Part shown: in pieces, positions 50,812 to 61,375 of the stretch | Numbering within the stretch: position 1 is the stretch's first letter | Layout of the letters: every line of letters begins with the position of its first letter | Source: Solibacteraceae bacterium | GTDB lineage: Bacteria > Acidobacteriota > Terriglobia > Bryobacterales > Bryobacteraceae | DNA length: 64,000 bases | NCBI GenBank assembly: GCA_026984795.1 | Contig: JALSRK010000015.1 | Location: 1-64,000 of the forward strand | Reading direction: 5' to 3' | Program-made: the position numbers and the translations under genes | Notes under the pieces: generated by a model | What the model was told of the DNA's origin: nothing | Databases searched by the model: none | The model's input: only the letters and a program-made list of their open reading frames with translations

Positions 50812-51654
50812 ATGGCGACCACAAAAGTTGCCTTCCAAGGCGAGAAAGGCGCGTTCAGCCAGGTGGCTGTCCACCAGCTCCTCGGGACAAAGGTGGCGGT
50901 GGTCCCCTGTCCTCAGTTCGAAGACGTTTTTCAGGCCCTGGACCGGGCGCAAGTCGACGCGGCCGTGGTACCGATCGAGAACACCTTGCATGGCTCGGTG
51001 CTCGAGAACTACGACCACCTGCTGAAATATGAGCTGCCGATCACGGGGGAAACGAATGTGCGGATCGTCCACAACTTGATCGCCATGCCCGGCGTCCTCT
51101 GGAAAGACGTCCGGCGCGTCTATTCCCACCCGGTGGCGCTGAGCCAGTGCCGGCGTTTCTTCGCCAGGTACCCACACCTGGAAAAGGTGCCGTACTACGA
51201 CACGGCGGGCAGCGTCAAGATGCTTGCCGAGTCCCGCCCACCAGACGCGGCAGCCATCGCCTCGGCCATCGCCGCGGAGATCTACGGTGGCAAGATCCTA
51301 CGGCGGGCCATCGAAGACGACCACCGCAATTTCACGCGTTTCTTCCTGCTGCGCCGAAAGAACGACGTTCCGCGACTGCCCAAGACCAGCAAGCAGGCGT
51401 ACAAGACCTCGCTGGTCTTTTCCACCCGTAACGTGCCTGGGGCTCTGTTCCGAGCGCTGAGCGCTTTCGCCCTCCGCGACATCAACCTGGCCAAGATCGA
51501 GTCCCGGCCGCTCCGGGGCAAGCCCTGGGAGTACTTGTTCTACCTGGATCTCTACGGCCGGGTGAACGAGGAGCGCGTGGCCAACGCTTTGAAGCACCTC
51601 GCCGAGCTGAGTGATTTTCAGCGGGTGCTAGGCTGCTATCCGCGGGGCGCCTGA
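50812..51654 (+). CDS. pheA: Prephenate dehydratase
   Basis: PheA converts prephenate to phenylpyruvate in phenylalanine synthesis. The 280 residues have the dehydratase domain (FQGEKGAFSQVAV, VPIENTLHGSV, and the catalytic Thr in NFTRFFLL) and a C-terminal ACT domain (TSLVFSTRNVPGALFRALSAF, LAKIESRPLRGKPWEYLFYLD) that binds phenylalanine for feedback inhibition. It is monofunctional, without chorismate mutase. It follows ubiX closely, and no leader peptide is visible. Confidence 0.95.
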   Translation: MATTKVAFQGEKGAFSQVAVHQLLGTKVAVVPCPQFEDVFQALDRAQVDAAVVPIENTLHGSVLENYDHLLKYELPITGETNVRIVHNLIAMPGVLWKDVRRVYSHPVALSQCRRFFARYPHLEKVPYYDTAGSVKMLAESRPPDAAAIASAIAAEIYGGKILRRAIEDDHRNFTRFFLLRRKNDVPRLPKTSKQAYKTSLVFSTRNVPGALFRALSAFALRDINLAKIESRPLRGKPWEYLFYLDLYGRVNEERVANALKHLAELSDFQRVLGCYPRGA

Positions 51655-51696
51655 GCCTCGGGGCGCCGGATTGTTGTACCTTTAGCGACAACGCCT

Positions 51697-54339
51697 ATGG
51701 TGAGGTTTTCCTGGCCGCTCATCGTGGCGCTCGGCGTCCCGACCGCCGCGGCAAGCCCCGATCACGTGCTCTGGTACGCTTCCGAGGCCCGCCAATGGAC
51801 GGAAGCTTTGCCCATCGGCAACGGCCGCCTCGGAGCCATGGTTTTCGGGCGCGTGAAGCGGGAGCGGATCCAGTTCAACGAAGACACGGTCTGGCGGGGC
51901 GAGCCGCACGACTACTCTCACCCCGGCGCGGTGCGCTACCTGGCGAAACTCCGCGAACTGCTCTGGGCCGGCAAGCAGGCCGAGGCCGAGGCGCTGGCCA
52001 TGGAAACGTTCATGAGCATACCCCTGCGCCAGATGCCTTATCAGGCCTTCGGCGACTTGTGGATCGAGTTCCCCGGGGTGGATCCGGCCGCGGTGACGGA
52101 CTATCGGCGCGAGCTGGATCTCGACCGGGCGGTGGCGTCGGTCAGCTTCCGCGCCGGCGGGGTCGCATACCGGCGCGAGGTCTTCGCCAGCTTTCCGGAC
52201 CAGGTGATCGCCGTCAGGATCACGGCCGACCGGCCGGAGGCGCTGCACTTCAAGGCCTCCTTGACGGGAGCCCACGAGGGAGACAAAGTCTACAAGCGCG
52301 GCGGCGAACTGGTCCTTTCGGGGCAGATCCCCGGCGGCGCGATCCGCTACGAGGCCCGGCTGGCGTTGGTTACCGATGGGTTCGCCGAAGTGCGCGACGA
52401 CGGCGTCACGGTCCGTTCGGCGAGCGAGGCGACGCTGCTGTTGGCCGGCGCGACCAACTTCGTCAACTTCCGCGACGTCTCGGGGAATCCCACGGCCAGG
52501 AACGACGAGGCGCTGGACGCGGCCCGGAACCGGACCTACAGCGACTTGCTGGCGCGCCACTTGGAAGACCACCGGCGGCTGTATCGCCGGGTCGAATTCG
52601 AGCTGGAGGGGCCGGCGGCGCCGGATGGTCCGACGGATGTCCGCCTCCGGGAGTTCGCGCGCACCGGCGATGTGGGGCTGGTGTCGCTGCTGTTCCAGTA
52701 CGGGCGCTATCTGCTGATCGCCTCGAGCCGCGACGGCGGCCAGCCGGCGAACCTCCAGGGCCTGTGGAACGAATCGAACGACCCGCCCTGGGGCAGCAAG
52801 TACACCGTCAACATCAACACCGAGATGAACTACTGGCCGGCCGAACCCGGAGCGCTGCCCGAGTGCCACCGGGCGCTGTTCGAGGCGCTCAAAGAGGTGG
52901 CCGTCTCCGGCGCGCGGACGGCGAAGGTCCACTACGGGGCCCGCGGCTGGGTGCTGCACCACAACTTCGACCTGTGGCGGGGCACGGCGCCGATCAACCG
53001 GTCGAACCACGGCATCTGGCCCACGGGAGGAGCGTGGCTGTGCCAGCATCTCTGGCAGCACTACCTCTACGGCGGGGACGAGGCCTTTCTGCGGGAGACG
53101 GCCTACCCGTTGATGAAGAGCGCGGCGGAGTTCTTTGCCGACTATCTGGTGGAGGATCCCAAGCGCGGCTGGCTGATCTCCGGCCCGAGCAACTCGCCGG
53201 AAAACGGCGGGCTGGTGATGGGGCCGACGATGGACCACCAGATCATCCGCAATCTTTTCGGCAACACGATTGCGGCCAGCGAGGCGCTGGGGGTGGACGC
53301 CGAGTTCCGGGAGCGATTGATCGAGATGCGGAGACGGATCGCGCCGAACCAGATCGGCCGGCTGGGCCAGTTGCAGGAGTGGCTCGAAGACATCGACGAT
53401 CCGAACAACAAGCACCGCCACGTTTCGCACCTGTTCGGGCTGCATCCCGGGGTGGAGATCACGCCCTACGGGACGCCGGAGCTGTTCCGGGCGGCGCAGA
53501 AGTCGCTCGAGTTCCGCGGCGACGGGGCCACCGGGTGGTCGATGGGCTGGAAGATCAATCTCTGGGCGCGGCTGCTCGACGGCGACCACGCCTACAAGCT
53601 TCTGCGGAATCTGCTCCAGCCGGTTCCGCCCCCGAGCGAACGCCGGCGGCCCGGAGGGCGCCGCGGAGGCCTGTACCCGAACCTGTTCGACGCCCACCCG
53701 CCGTTCCAGATCGACGGGAACTTCGGGGCGACGGCCGGGATCATCGAGATGCTGCTGCAAAGCCACGATCCGTACGGGACTCCGCTGGGCGAAAGCGAAG
53801 TGCAGAGCGGACGGGCCGGCTTCCTGCATCTGCTGCCGGCGCTGCCGTCGGTGTGGAAGGCCGGCCGGGTGAAGGGCCTGCGGGCGCGGGGCGGCTTCGA
53901 AGTGGCGATCGAGTGGCGCGAGGGCAAACTTCTGGAGGCCCGGGTGACGTCCCGGCTGGGCAAGCCCCTGACGGTACGTTATGCAGGCAAGCAGAAGCGT
54001 CTCGAAACCGAGGCCGGAGCGACGTACCGCGTCGGGCCCGATTTGTCCGTCGAGCGGCTATACGAGGGGCGGCGGTGGCACGGACAAGGCCCTGCGCCCG
54101 GGATGTTACAAGAGTTCCGTGCACCATGGCCGCCAGCTCGCGCATCCGAAGATCGTAGAAGGAGGCGCGATGCTGATCAAACGGCGGCGGGGCTGGGAGA
54201 TCCCCGAAAGCGAGGCGACGCCGGAAGAGGCCTTCTGGAACCGGCGGGAGATTCTGCGGGCGGCGGGCTTTCTGGGGCTGGGCGGCCTGCTCGAGGCGGC
54301 GGAGAGCGCAAACAAGCTCTATCCGGCCCGGCGCAATGA
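51697..54339 (+). CDS. GH95 alpha-L-fucosidase, frame continues past the expected end into msrP
   Basis: After a signal peptide ([20 protein letters not shown]) the protein matches GH95 along its length: [29 protein letters not shown] with the two catalytic Asn, [11 protein letters not shown] with the general-acid Glu, and [13 protein letters not shown] with the catalytic Asp (by analogy to Bifidobacterium AfcA). The natural C-terminus should fall near residue 790 ([13 protein letters not shown]). Here no stop occurs and the frame runs about 90 more residues of Arg/Gly-rich sequence, overlapping msrP by 170 bp. A lost stop or a sequence error near 54060 is likely. Confidence 0.9.
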   Translation: MVRFSWPLIVALGVPTAAASPDHVLWYASEARQWTEALPIGNGRLGAMVFGRVKRERIQFNEDTVWRGEPHDYSHPGAVRYLAKLRELLWAGKQAEAEALAMETFMSIPLRQMPYQAFGDLWIEFPGVDPAAVTDYRRELDLDRAVASVSFRAGGVAYRREVFASFPDQVIAVRITADRPEALHFKASLTGAHEGDKVYKRGGELVLSGQIPGGAIRYEARLALVTDGFAEVRDDGVTVRSASEATLLLAGATNFVNFRDVSGNPTARNDEALDAARNRTYSDLLARHLEDHRRLYRRVEFELEGPAAPDGPTDVRLREFARTGDVGLVSLLFQYGRYLLIASSRDGGQPANLQGLWNESNDPPWGSKYTVNINTEMNYWPAEPGALPECHRALFEALKEVAVSGARTAKVHYGARGWVLHHNFDLWRGTAPINRSNHGIWPTGGAWLCQHLWQHYLYGGDEAFLRETAYPLMKSAAEFFADYLVEDPKRGWLISGPSNSPENGGLVMGPTMDHQIIRNLFGNTIAASEALGVDAEFRERLIEMRRRIAPNQIGRLGQLQEWLEDIDDPNNKHRHVSHLFGLHPGVEITPYGTPELFRAAQKSLEFRGDGATGWSMGWKINLWARLLDGDHAYKLLRNLLQPVPPPSERRRPGGRRGGLYPNLFDAHPPFQIDGNFGATAGIIEMLLQSHDPYGTPLGESEVQSGRAGFLHLLPALPSVWKAGRVKGLRARGGFEVAIEWREGKLLEARVTSRLGKPLTVRYAGKQKRLETEAGATYRVGPDLSVERLYEGRRWHGQGPAPGMLQEFRAPWPPARASEDRRRRRDADQTAAGLGDPRKRGDAGRGLLEPAGDSAGGGLSGAGRPARGGGERKQALSGPAQ

Positions 54340-55102
54340 AAAGTTCACGCTCGACCGCCCCATCACGCCTGAGTGGGCGGCCACGGGGTTCAACAACTAC
54401 TACGAGTTCCATCCCACCGACAAGAAGGCGGTGAAAGACCTTACCGGCCGGTTCCGCACGCATCCCTGGACGATCGAGATCCGGGGCCAGGTGAACCACC
54501 CGGGCAAGCTGGACCTGGACGATCTGCTGAAGAAAGTCGAGCTCGAGGAGCGGCTCTACCGGTTCCGGTGCGTCGAGGCGTGGTCGATGGCGGTGCCGTG
54601 GACCGGCTTTCCGATGCGCCGGTTGATCGAGATCGCCGATCCGAAGCCGAAAGCGAAGTACGTGCGGTTCGTCACCGCCAACCGGCCGGCCGAGATGCCG
54701 GGCATGCGCAAGGCGCCGTGGTATCCCTGGCCCTACTACGAAGGGCTGCGGTTGGACGAGGCGGCCAACGAGCTGACGCTGCTGGTGACCGGCGTCTACG
54801 GCAAGCCGTTGCCGGTGCAGAACGGCGCGCCGATCCGGCTGATCGTGCCGTGGAAGTACGGCTTCAAGAGCATCAAGTCGATTGTGAAGATCGAGTTCAC
54901 GGCCAAGCGGCCACGGACCTTCTGGAATGACGTCCAGCCGCGGGAGTACGGTTTCTACGCCAACGTCGATCCCACGAAACCCCACCCCCGGTGGAGCCAG
55001 GCGACCGAAAAGGTGATCCCCAACATGGAGGTCCGGCCGACGCTGCCCTACAACGGCTACGGCGAATGGGTGGCGCAGATGTACACCGGCAAGGAGTACT
55101 GA
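54170..55102 (+). CDS. msrP: Protein-methionine-sulfoxide reductase catalytic subunit MsrP
   Basis: MsrP (YedY) is a Tat-exported molybdenum enzyme that repairs oxidised methionine in periplasmic proteins. The 310-residue protein has a twin-arginine signal ([16 protein letters not shown], about 24-39), the Mo-ligand Cys 134 in [11 protein letters not shown], and the typical [16 protein letters not shown] and [18 protein letters not shown] stretches. AGGAGG lies six bases before ATG 54170. The usual partner msrQ is absent here. It lies between the fucosidase and a sulfatase. Confidence 0.93.
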   Translation: MLIKRRRGWEIPESEATPEEAFWNRREILRAAGFLGLGGLLEAAESANKLYPARRNEKFTLDRPITPEWAATGFNNYYEFHPTDKKAVKDLTGRFRTHPWTIEIRGQVNHPGKLDLDDLLKKVELEERLYRFRCVEAWSMAVPWTGFPMRRLIEIADPKPKAKYVRFVTANRPAEMPGMRKAPWYPWPYYEGLRLDEAANELTLLVTGVYGKPLPVQNGAPIRLIVPWKYGFKSIKSIVKIEFTAKRPRTFWNDVQPREYGFYANVDPTKPHPRWSQATEKVIPNMEVRPTLPYNGYGEWVAQMYTGKEY

Positions 55103-55154
55103 GGCCGCCGCGCGTCCCCTGCATCCCGCCGACGGTGGTATCTTGTCAGGCGCT

Positions 55155-56606
55155 ATGATGCGCCGCGGTCTCCTCCTCATCACGGTTCTCTCGCTCGTCT
55201 GGCCGGCCGCCGCGGCCGCTCAGACCGGGAAGCTCAACGTGCTGCTGGTGATGTCGGACGATCTGAACACCGACGTCAGCTGCTACGGGCACCGGATCGT
55301 CCGGACGCCGAACCTCGACCGGCTGGCGGCGCGCGGGGTACGGTTCACCCGGGCCTACTGCCAGTACCCGCTGTGCAACCCCTCGCGGGCGTCGATGCTC
55401 ACGGGCCTGTATCCGGACCAGACCGGCGTGCGCAACAACCGGGTCTTCTTCCGCGACACCGTGCCGGACGTAGTCACGCTGCCGCAACTGTTCCGCAACA
55501 ACGGCTATTTCACCGCGCGCATCGGCAAGATCTACCACTATGGCGTGCCCCGGCAGATCGGAACGGATGGTATGGACGACCCGGTCTCGTGGGACCGGGT
55601 GGTGAACCCGCGGGGGCGGGACAAGGACGAAGAGGATCTGATCTTCTCCATAGACCGCCTGCGGCACAGTCTGGGCGGGACCCTGAGCTGGCTGGCGGCC
55701 GACGGAACCGACGTCGAGCAGACCGACGGCATCGGGGCGACCGCCTGCATCGAGATGCTCAAGTCGCGCCCCAAGGACAAGCCGTTCTTCATCGCCATGG
55801 GCTTCTACCGGCCGCACACGCCTTACGTGGCGCCGAAGAAGTACTTCCGCCGGTACCCGCTGGAGTTGATCCGCACGCCGGCCGAACCGCTGGACGACCT
55901 GGTGGACATCCCTTTGCCGGCCTGGGTGGACCGGCCGTACCAGCTCGAACTGGACGATCTGACGAAGCGCCAGGCGATCCAGGCCTACTACGCCTCGATC
56001 ACCTTCATGGACGCTCAGTTGGGACGGATCCTGGACGTGATGGACGAGGAGGACCTGTGGGAGAACACCGTCGTCGTCTTCGTCTCCGACCACGGCTATC
56101 ACATGGGCGAGCACAAGCTCTGGCAGAAGACGACGCTGTTCGAGAACTCCTGCCGGGTGCCGCTGATCATCGCCGCGCCGGGGTTCGCCGGCACGGCGGG
56201 CAAGGCCACGGGCGCGGTGACCGAGATGATCGACATCTACCCCACGGTGGCCGACCTGTGCGGGCTGCGGGCGCCGTCCTACCTCGCCGGGCGGAGCCTG
56301 CGGCGGCAGCTCGAGGACGTCTCGGCGCCGGGGCGCGAGGCGGCGCTGACGACGCTCGACAGCCGGGACCGGGTTCACCGGCCGGTGCACTGGCCGCCGA
56401 CAATCGGCTACACGATCCGCACCGAGAGGTACCGTTACACGGAGTGGGCCGACGGGCGGATCGGCGTGGAGCTCTACGACCACCAGGAGGACCCGGAAGA
56501 GTTCGTCAATCTGGCGCTGGCCCCTCACATGCGGGAGACGGTGGCGCGGCTCAAGAAGCTGCTGGCCGAGCGGGTGCGCGAGGCGAAGCAGCGGCCGCGG
56601 ATTTGA
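55155..56606 (+). CDS. Secreted S1-type sulfatase (iduronate-2-sulfatase-like)
   Basis: The 483-residue precursor has a signal peptide ([20 protein letters not shown]) and the sulfatase motif [11 protein letters not shown], whose Cys 74 must be converted to formylglycine. Metal-site residues are in [12 protein letters not shown] and [16 protein letters not shown], and the latter form is typical of iduronate-2-sulfatase-like S1 enzymes. It should remove sulfate from a polysaccharide; with the GH95 enzyme upstream a sulfated fucose-containing glycan is plausible. No formylglycine-generating enzyme is encoded in the window. Confidence 0.91.
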   Translation: MMRRGLLLITVLSLVWPAAAAAQTGKLNVLLVMSDDLNTDVSCYGHRIVRTPNLDRLAARGVRFTRAYCQYPLCNPSRASMLTGLYPDQTGVRNNRVFFRDTVPDVVTLPQLFRNNGYFTARIGKIYHYGVPRQIGTDGMDDPVSWDRVVNPRGRDKDEEDLIFSIDRLRHSLGGTLSWLAADGTDVEQTDGIGATACIEMLKSRPKDKPFFIAMGFYRPHTPYVAPKKYFRRYPLELIRTPAEPLDDLVDIPLPAWVDRPYQLELDDLTKRQAIQAYYASITFMDAQLGRILDVMDEEDLWENTVVVFVSDHGYHMGEHKLWQKTTLFENSCRVPLIIAAPGFAGTAGKATGAVTEMIDIYPTVADLCGLRAPSYLAGRSLRRQLEDVSAPGREAALTTLDSRDRVHRPVHWPPTIGYTIRTERYRYTEWADGRIGVELYDHQEDPEEFVNLALAPHMRETVARLKKLLAERVREAKQRPRI

Positions 56607-56683
56607 CGGGAGCTCGCGCGGGGCCCTCGCCAAAGCTCGAAACCCCACCTCCCCCGGGAGCGAGCCGGTACTTTTGGATCTGC

Positions 56684-56699
56684 AACCCCTTGGGGTTTT
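56684..56699 (+). terminator. Short intrinsic terminator after the sulfatase gene
   Basis: AACCC and GGGTT arms around a CTTG loop (AACCCCTTGGGGTT) followed by TTTT. It lies 78 bp after the sulfatase stop and 26 bp before the YjbQ gene. The stem is short, so efficiency is uncertain. Confidence 0.5.
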
Positions 56700-56724
56700 G
56701 CCGCCGGGTTGCCAAACTAGAGGT

Positions 56725-57138
56725 ATGAAGTTCCACACCGAGTACTTGTGGTTCCACACCAAGAAGCACCGCGAGTACATCAACATCACCGACAAGGTCG
56801 AAGAGGCCGTGCGCAAGAGCGGCGTCCAGGAAGGCATGGTGCTCGTCTCGGCCATGCACATCACGGCCGGCGTCTGGGTGAACGACGCCGAGGACGGGCT
56901 GCTGGCCGACATCGACGAGTGGCTCGAGAAACTGGCGCCGTACCGCGACGACTACCGACATCACCGGACGGGGGAGACCAATGGCGACGCGCACTTGAAG
57001 AGCTTGCTGGTGCACAACCAGGTGATCCTGCCGATCACGGGCGGCCGATTGGATCTCGGTCCATGGCAGCAGGTCTACTACGCGGAGTTCGACGGACAGC
57101 GCCGCAAGCGTGCGGTGATCAAGGTAATGGGCGAATAG
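56725..57138 (+). CDS. YjbQ/UPF0047 family protein (thiamine phosphate synthase-like)
   Basis: The 137-residue protein matches YjbQ throughout: [57 protein letters not shown] and [13 protein letters not shown]. The His and Glu positions form the conserved metal-containing site. E. coli YjbQ shows thiamine phosphate synthase activity, but the true role is unsettled. ATG 56725 begins the homology. Confidence 0.9.
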   Translation: MKFHTEYLWFHTKKHREYINITDKVEEAVRKSGVQEGMVLVSAMHITAGVWVNDAEDGLLADIDEWLEKLAPYRDDYRHHRTGETNGDAHLKSLLVHNQVILPITGGRLDLGPWQQVYYAEFDGQRRKRAVIKVMGE

Positions 57139-57209
57139 GAAGCGGCGGGCCGGGAAGCAGCGCAGTGCAAGGAGGAGGTATGGCGTCTCGGTGCAGGAGG
57201 AAACGAGTG

Positions 57210-59171
57210 ATGTGGCGCGGATGGGTGGTTTTTCTAGCCTCAGCGGCACTGGCGGCGGAACTGCCGGTGACGACGGTGGTGCTTTACAAGCACGGCGTCG
57301 GGTACTTCGAGCGCGAGGGCGCGCTGCAACCTGGTGAATCGGCGCGGCTGGAGTTCCACCGGGAAGAAATGAACGATGTGCTGAAGTCCCTCACGGTGCA
57401 GACAGAGCAAGGGGCGGTGGCCGCCGTACGCTACGACGCCGCCGAACCGCTCGAGAAAAGGCTCGGGCGTTTCCGGATTCGCCTGGGCCGCGAAGAACCG
57501 TTGAGTCGACTGCTGGATCAGCTCAAAGGGGAACGGCTGGTGATGACCGTCGGTGGCAATCGGGTTACGGGCGTCATCGTCGGCGCCCGTATCGCCGGCG
57601 GCAAGGAACAGCCGGAACGTCAGCAGTTGACCCTGCTCGGGGATACGGGCGCCATCGTCGCTTATGATCTGGCGACCGTCTCCGAACTGCGCTTTGCCGA
57701 CGCCGGTCTTCAGAAAGAGCTTGAAGAATACCTGGCGACAGTGGCCGGCTCGCGGTCTCAGGACAAGCGGAACCTGTACATCGACACCGCCGGCCGAAAC
57801 CCGGGCCGGGTGCGGCTACGTTACATGATTCCCACACCGGTGTGGAAGTCCAGCTACCGGCTCATCTTCCCGGCTGACGGCAAGCCATGGCTCGAGGGCT
57901 GGGCCATCGTGGACAACACGACGGGCGAGGACTGGCGCGGCGTGCGGCTTTCCCTCGTTTCCGGAAGGCCGATCTCGTTCATCAGCCGGCTGTACGAGCC
58001 GAAGTACGCGAAGCGGCCGGTGGCGGAGCTGCCGGAGGAGCGGGCGGCGGCTCCGGTGGTCCACGAGGGGGCGGTGGCGGAGATGGTCCAGGCGCGGCGC
58101 AAGGGAGCCCCGGCGGTCCGGGCGATGAAGGCGGCGCCCGGTTTCGCGGCTGAAGCCATGGCTGCCCCGCCCCCGGCGCCCAGCACGATCACCGGGGCGG
58201 CCGCCGGACGCGAAGCGGGCGAGCTGTTCGAGTACCGCTTCGAGCGGCCGGTGACCATCCCGGCCGGGCAATCGGCCATGCTGCCGTTCCTGCAGGAGAC
58301 GGTGGCGGCGCGCAAGCTGGTGATCTATTCGCCGGAAGACGACGTCCACCCCAGGTACGCAGCGGAACTGACGAACACGACCGGCAAGACGCTGGACGGC
58401 GGTCCGGTGACGGTCTTCGACGGCGGCGTCTATGCCGGCGAGGCGCTGCTGGAGACGCTGAAGGAGGGCGACAAACGTCTGATCAGCTACGGCGTGGATC
58501 TGGGGACGCGGATCACGACGCGGTTCCGTTCCGACCGCGCGGTAGTGCGCGAGGTGCATCTGCGCCGGGGGGTGCTCGAGACGCGCTCGGCGGTGCGCGA
58601 GCGTAAGACCTACTCGATCAAGAACGTCGAGGCGAAACCGAAGACCGTCATCGTCGAGCATCCGGCGCGGGCCGGCTACGAGCTGGTCTCGCCGGAGGCG
58701 GCCGAAAAGACGGCGACGGCGTACCGGTTCCAGGCGCAGGTGGGACCGCGCGATTCCACCGAGCTGACGGTGATCGAGGAGCGGGTCTTGAGATCGACGA
58801 CGGCGGTGACGAACCTCACGCCAGATGTCCTGTTGAGCTATGTCGAAAATACACGCCTGAGCGAAACGGCGCGGCGGCATCTGCGCACGATTCTCGATCT
58901 GAAGCGGCAGATCGCCGAAGCCGACGCCGAGATCCAGCGGATCGAGAGAGCAATTCAGGAGACGGCGCAGGACGAGGACCGGATCCGCAAGAACATTCAG
59001 AGTCTGAGCCGGGTGAGCGGCCAGCAGGAACAGGTGCAGAAATACGCCGCCGAGCTGGCGCGCCTGGAAACGCGGATCGCCGGGCTCCGCGATCAGGCGG
59101 CGGCGGCACGGCAGCGGAAAGCGGAACTCGAGAAGGAGCTGAACCAGGCGCTCGAAGGAATGGAATTCTGA
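57210..59171 (+). CDS. Secreted DUF4139-domain protein with C-terminal coiled coil
   Basis: The 653-residue precursor has a signal peptide (MWRGWVVFLASAALAAE), an N-terminal beta domain (VTTVVLYKHGVGYFEREG), a DUF4139 region in the middle (RVRLRYMIPTPVWKSSYRL, LFEYRFERPVTIPAGQSAML) interrupted by an Ala/Pro-rich insert near residues 270-330, and a long coiled coil at the end (residues 555-650). The family (mucoidy-inhibitor-like) is of unknown function. AGGAGG lies nine bases before ATG 57210; ATG 57180 is an alternative. Confidence 0.85.
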   Translation: MWRGWVVFLASAALAAELPVTTVVLYKHGVGYFEREGALQPGESARLEFHREEMNDVLKSLTVQTEQGAVAAVRYDAAEPLEKRLGRFRIRLGREEPLSRLLDQLKGERLVMTVGGNRVTGVIVGARIAGGKEQPERQQLTLLGDTGAIVAYDLATVSELRFADAGLQKELEEYLATVAGSRSQDKRNLYIDTAGRNPGRVRLRYMIPTPVWKSSYRLIFPADGKPWLEGWAIVDNTTGEDWRGVRLSLVSGRPISFISRLYEPKYAKRPVAELPEERAAAPVVHEGAVAEMVQARRKGAPAVRAMKAAPGFAAEAMAAPPPAPSTITGAAAGREAGELFEYRFERPVTIPAGQSAMLPFLQETVAARKLVIYSPEDDVHPRYAAELTNTTGKTLDGGPVTVFDGGVYAGEALLETLKEGDKRLISYGVDLGTRITTRFRSDRAVVREVHLRRGVLETRSAVRERKTYSIKNVEAKPKTVIVEHPARAGYELVSPEAAEKTATAYRFQAQVGPRDSTELTVIEERVLRSTTAVTNLTPDVLLSYVENTRLSETARRHLRTILDLKRQIAEADAEIQRIERAIQETAQDEDRIRKNIQSLSRVSGQQEQVQKYAAELARLETRIAGLRDQAAAARQRKAELEKELNQALEGMEF

Positions 59172-59232
59172 AGCCGCTCACGCGGCGGCTACGAAGCTGT
59201 GGGCCCGAAGCCGCGTGTTACACTGAAGGACG

Positions 59233-59601
59233 ATGGGCACCGGGTTTTTCCCCTCGGTAAGACGTTGGATTCTATGGGACTATCCGCGGGGGAGCCTGCA
59301 ATACGACATAATGGTCGCGCTCATTCTGGCCTTCATCTTCCTGACACCCCGGGGGATCTTCCATGACCAGCCCCAGCCGAAGCAAGTAGTCATGGTGCAG
59401 GGCGAGGGCGCCGGCGCAGTCTTCTGGCTGGAGGCGGATCTGCTGGAGGGGATTCCGGAAACCCAGATCCGAGCTCGGGTCGAAGAGTTGATCCGGCAAA
59501 GGGCCCGCACGCGCCGGTTTACCGTGACGCGGGTGGAACCGATCTTCGACGCCGAGAAGCAAATAAAAGGCTTTATGGCGTTCGCCCAGCCGGCCCCGTA
59601 G
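59233..59601 (+). CDS. Small membrane protein, 122 aa
   Basis: One membrane helix (about residues 26-42, IMVALILAFIFLTP) is followed by a periplasmic domain of about 80 residues (VVMVQGEGAGAVFWLEADLL, RRFTVTRVEPIFDAEKQIKG). Its layout is ExbD/TolR-like, but the usual Asp in the helix is missing. Similar proteins occur next to LolA-like genes in Acidobacteriota, as I recall. The next gene starts two bases after its stop. Confidence 0.75.
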   Translation: MGTGFFPSVRRWILWDYPRGSLQYDIMVALILAFIFLTPRGIFHDQPQPKQVVMVQGEGAGAVFWLEADLLEGIPETQIRARVEELIRQRARTRRFTVTRVEPIFDAEKQIKGFMAFAQPAP

Positions 59602-59603
59602 CC

Positions 59604-60311
59604 ATGTTCCAAAGGCGGCTCTGGATGCGCCAGACGTTCACGATCTCGCTTATGGTGTTGGCGTTGTCGCTACCCGCGGCGGCGGGCGACCTTCAGCGAG
59701 TTCTCGCCGAGATGGACGCGGCCTCGCGCCGCATCTCCTCGGTAACCGCCCGGATTACGAAGGCAAGCTACACGGCGGTGATCGACGACACGACGATCGA
59801 GCACGGGATCATGTGGTTGGCGCGCAGCGGCCAGCGCCGGAACCGGGTGAGAATGCGGGTCGAGTTCACCGACCCGGATCAGCGCTCGGTCGCTTTCGCA
59901 GGTAACCAGGCGGAGATTTACTACCCTAAGATCCAGACGGTTCAGGTCTACGACCTCGGCAAACACAAGGCGCTGGTGGAAGCGTTCCTGTTACTGGGAT
60001 TCGGTAGTTCGGGCAAGGAACTGGCGAAGGACTATCAGATCCGGCTGGCGGGCGCAGGAGCGGTCGAGGGCGTTCCGGCCTGGAAGCTCGAACTGACGCC
60101 GAAATCGAAGAAGACGCGGGAGAAGATTGTCAAAGTGGAACTGTGGCTGGCCAAGAAGGGGGCCTACCCGGTGCGGCAGAAGTTCTATGCCCCAAGCGGC
60201 GACACGACTACGATCACATACACTGAAGTCCGGTTGAATCCGAAGCTCAAGGACTCCGACTTAAAGTTAAACCTCCCTCCTAACGTCAAACGCGAATACC
60301 CTCAACGCTAG
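59604..60311 (+). CDS. LolA-like outer-membrane lipoprotein carrier/sorting protein
   Basis: The 235-residue precursor has a signal peptide (to about residue 27, ALSLPAAAG) and a LolA-type half-barrel: LQRVLAEMDAASRRISSVTA, MRVEFTDPDQRSVAFAGN, GVPAWKLELTPKSKKTREK and YTEVRLNPKLKDSDLKLNLP. Such proteins carry lipids or lipoproteins across the periplasm. It probably works with the small membrane protein upstream (two-base gap). ATG 59625 is an alternative start. Confidence 0.82.
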   Translation: MFQRRLWMRQTFTISLMVLALSLPAAAGDLQRVLAEMDAASRRISSVTARITKASYTAVIDDTTIEHGIMWLARSGQRRNRVRMRVEFTDPDQRSVAFAGNQAEIYYPKIQTVQVYDLGKHKALVEAFLLLGFGSSGKELAKDYQIRLAGAGAVEGVPAWKLELTPKSKKTREKIVKVELWLAKKGAYPVRQKFYAPSGDTTTITYTEVRLNPKLKDSDLKLNLPPNVKREYPQR

Positions 60312-60349
60312 CCCGGCGGGCGTGGCGAGATCTGGGACGGCAACCAGTT

Positions 60350-61306
60350 TCAAGCGCGACGGGGCCGTTCGGCGCCGGAATAGCGCAGATAGGGGCCGCG
60401 GCTGCCATTGGGCAGGATCGTCGACGGATCGGTCCGGGCTCGAGCGAGTGACTGGACAGTCAGACCGAGCGCCCCTTCGAGATTAGCGCCGCGAAGGTCG
60501 GTGGCGTTCATCCTGGCGTCGTGAAACCGGGCATCTCTGAAGTCGGCACGGCACATGTCGGCCCCGTTCAGGCTTACGCCGCGGAAATCGCAGCCGCGCA
60601 GGTCGGCCCGATGGAAAACGGTGTGGTTCAGTTCGGCGGACTGGAACTTCGCCCCGCTGAGCGCGGCCCGGCTGAAGTCGCAGGCTTGCAGGCGGGCAGA
60701 CCCGAAGTTGGCGCCCGCGGCCGTGGCCCCGATGAATCGGCAATAATTGAGCTTGGCGTGATAGAACTGGGCGCCTTCGAGGTTGGCCTGTGAGAAGGCA
60801 CAGTCGAAGAATCGCGCTTGGTGGAACGCCGCGTGCGGCGCGCTGGCCGTCGAGAGATCGCATTCCTCGAACCGGGCTTCCGTAAAGCGGACTTCCTCCA
60901 TCTCGGCGGCCCGCAAGGAGCACTCTTTCAACACAGCCTCGGTAAAATTGGCATCGCGCAGGGATGCATTGTCGAAACGGACCCGGGCGAGTTCGGCTTC
61001 CATGAAGCCGGCTCCGGAGAGCAAGCAACGGCGAAAGTCCACCTGTTCCAGTTCCGCACCGCCGAACTCGATTCCTGTCAGGTCGGCCTTAAGCCAGGTG
61101 ATGAAGTGGAGCAGGGCCCGGGTGAGGTCAGCCCTCCGCAGAGACGTTCCTGTCAGCGTGATCCCTTTGAGTTCGGCCCGAACGCCATTCTCGACCCCCT
61201 CCAGCCAGTCCCGGTGGGCGAGCAGAATCCGCTTCAAGTCCGGCGCTTCCCCAGCTTCCTGTCCCTGTTTCAGCGATGCCGAGTGCGCGCGACTCATTGT
61301 TTTCAT
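60350..61306 (-). CDS. Pentapeptide-repeat protein
   Basis: After an N-terminal helical part (about residues 20-45, LKRILLAHRDWLEGVENG), about 40 A(D/N)LXX-type pentapeptides follow (for example ADLTGIEFGGAELEQVDFRR, ANLEGAQFYHAKLNYCRFIG, ADLRGCDFRGVSLNGADMCR), which form a right-handed quadrilateral beta helix. Members mimic DNA (gyrase protection) or act as scaffolds; the function here is unknown. ATG 61306 or ATG 61297 starts it. It is divergent from the STAS gene. Confidence 0.88.
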   Translation of the reverse strand: MKTMSRAHSASLKQGQEAGEAPDLKRILLAHRDWLEGVENGVRAELKGITLTGTSLRRADLTRALLHFITWLKADLTGIEFGGAELEQVDFRRCLLSGAGFMEAELARVRFDNASLRDANFTEAVLKECSLRAAEMEEVRFTEARFEECDLSTASAPHAAFHQARFFDCAFSQANLEGAQFYHAKLNYCRFIGATAAGANFGSARLQACDFSRAALSGAKFQSAELNHTVFHRADLRGCDFRGVSLNGADMCRADFRDARFHDARMNATDLRGANLEGALGLTVQSLARARTDPSTILPNGSRGPYLRYSGAERPRRA

Positions 61307-61375
61307 TTCTCTTATCGGCGGCGAGACCGTTTCCTTGAATCCCGCCGCTCGAAGCGGGTCGGCCTTGGAGAGCAC

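Noticed and set aside
51682-53829. 715-codon open frame antisense to the fucosidase gene
   Set aside because: It mirrors a gene with strong GH95 motifs, has shadow-like Arg/Pro/Gly composition and no ribosome site; typical of GC-rich DNA.
55146-56912. 588-codon open frame antisense to the sulfatase gene
   Set aside because: The opposite strand encodes a full sulfatase with signal peptide and active-site motif; this frame has no recognisable domain.
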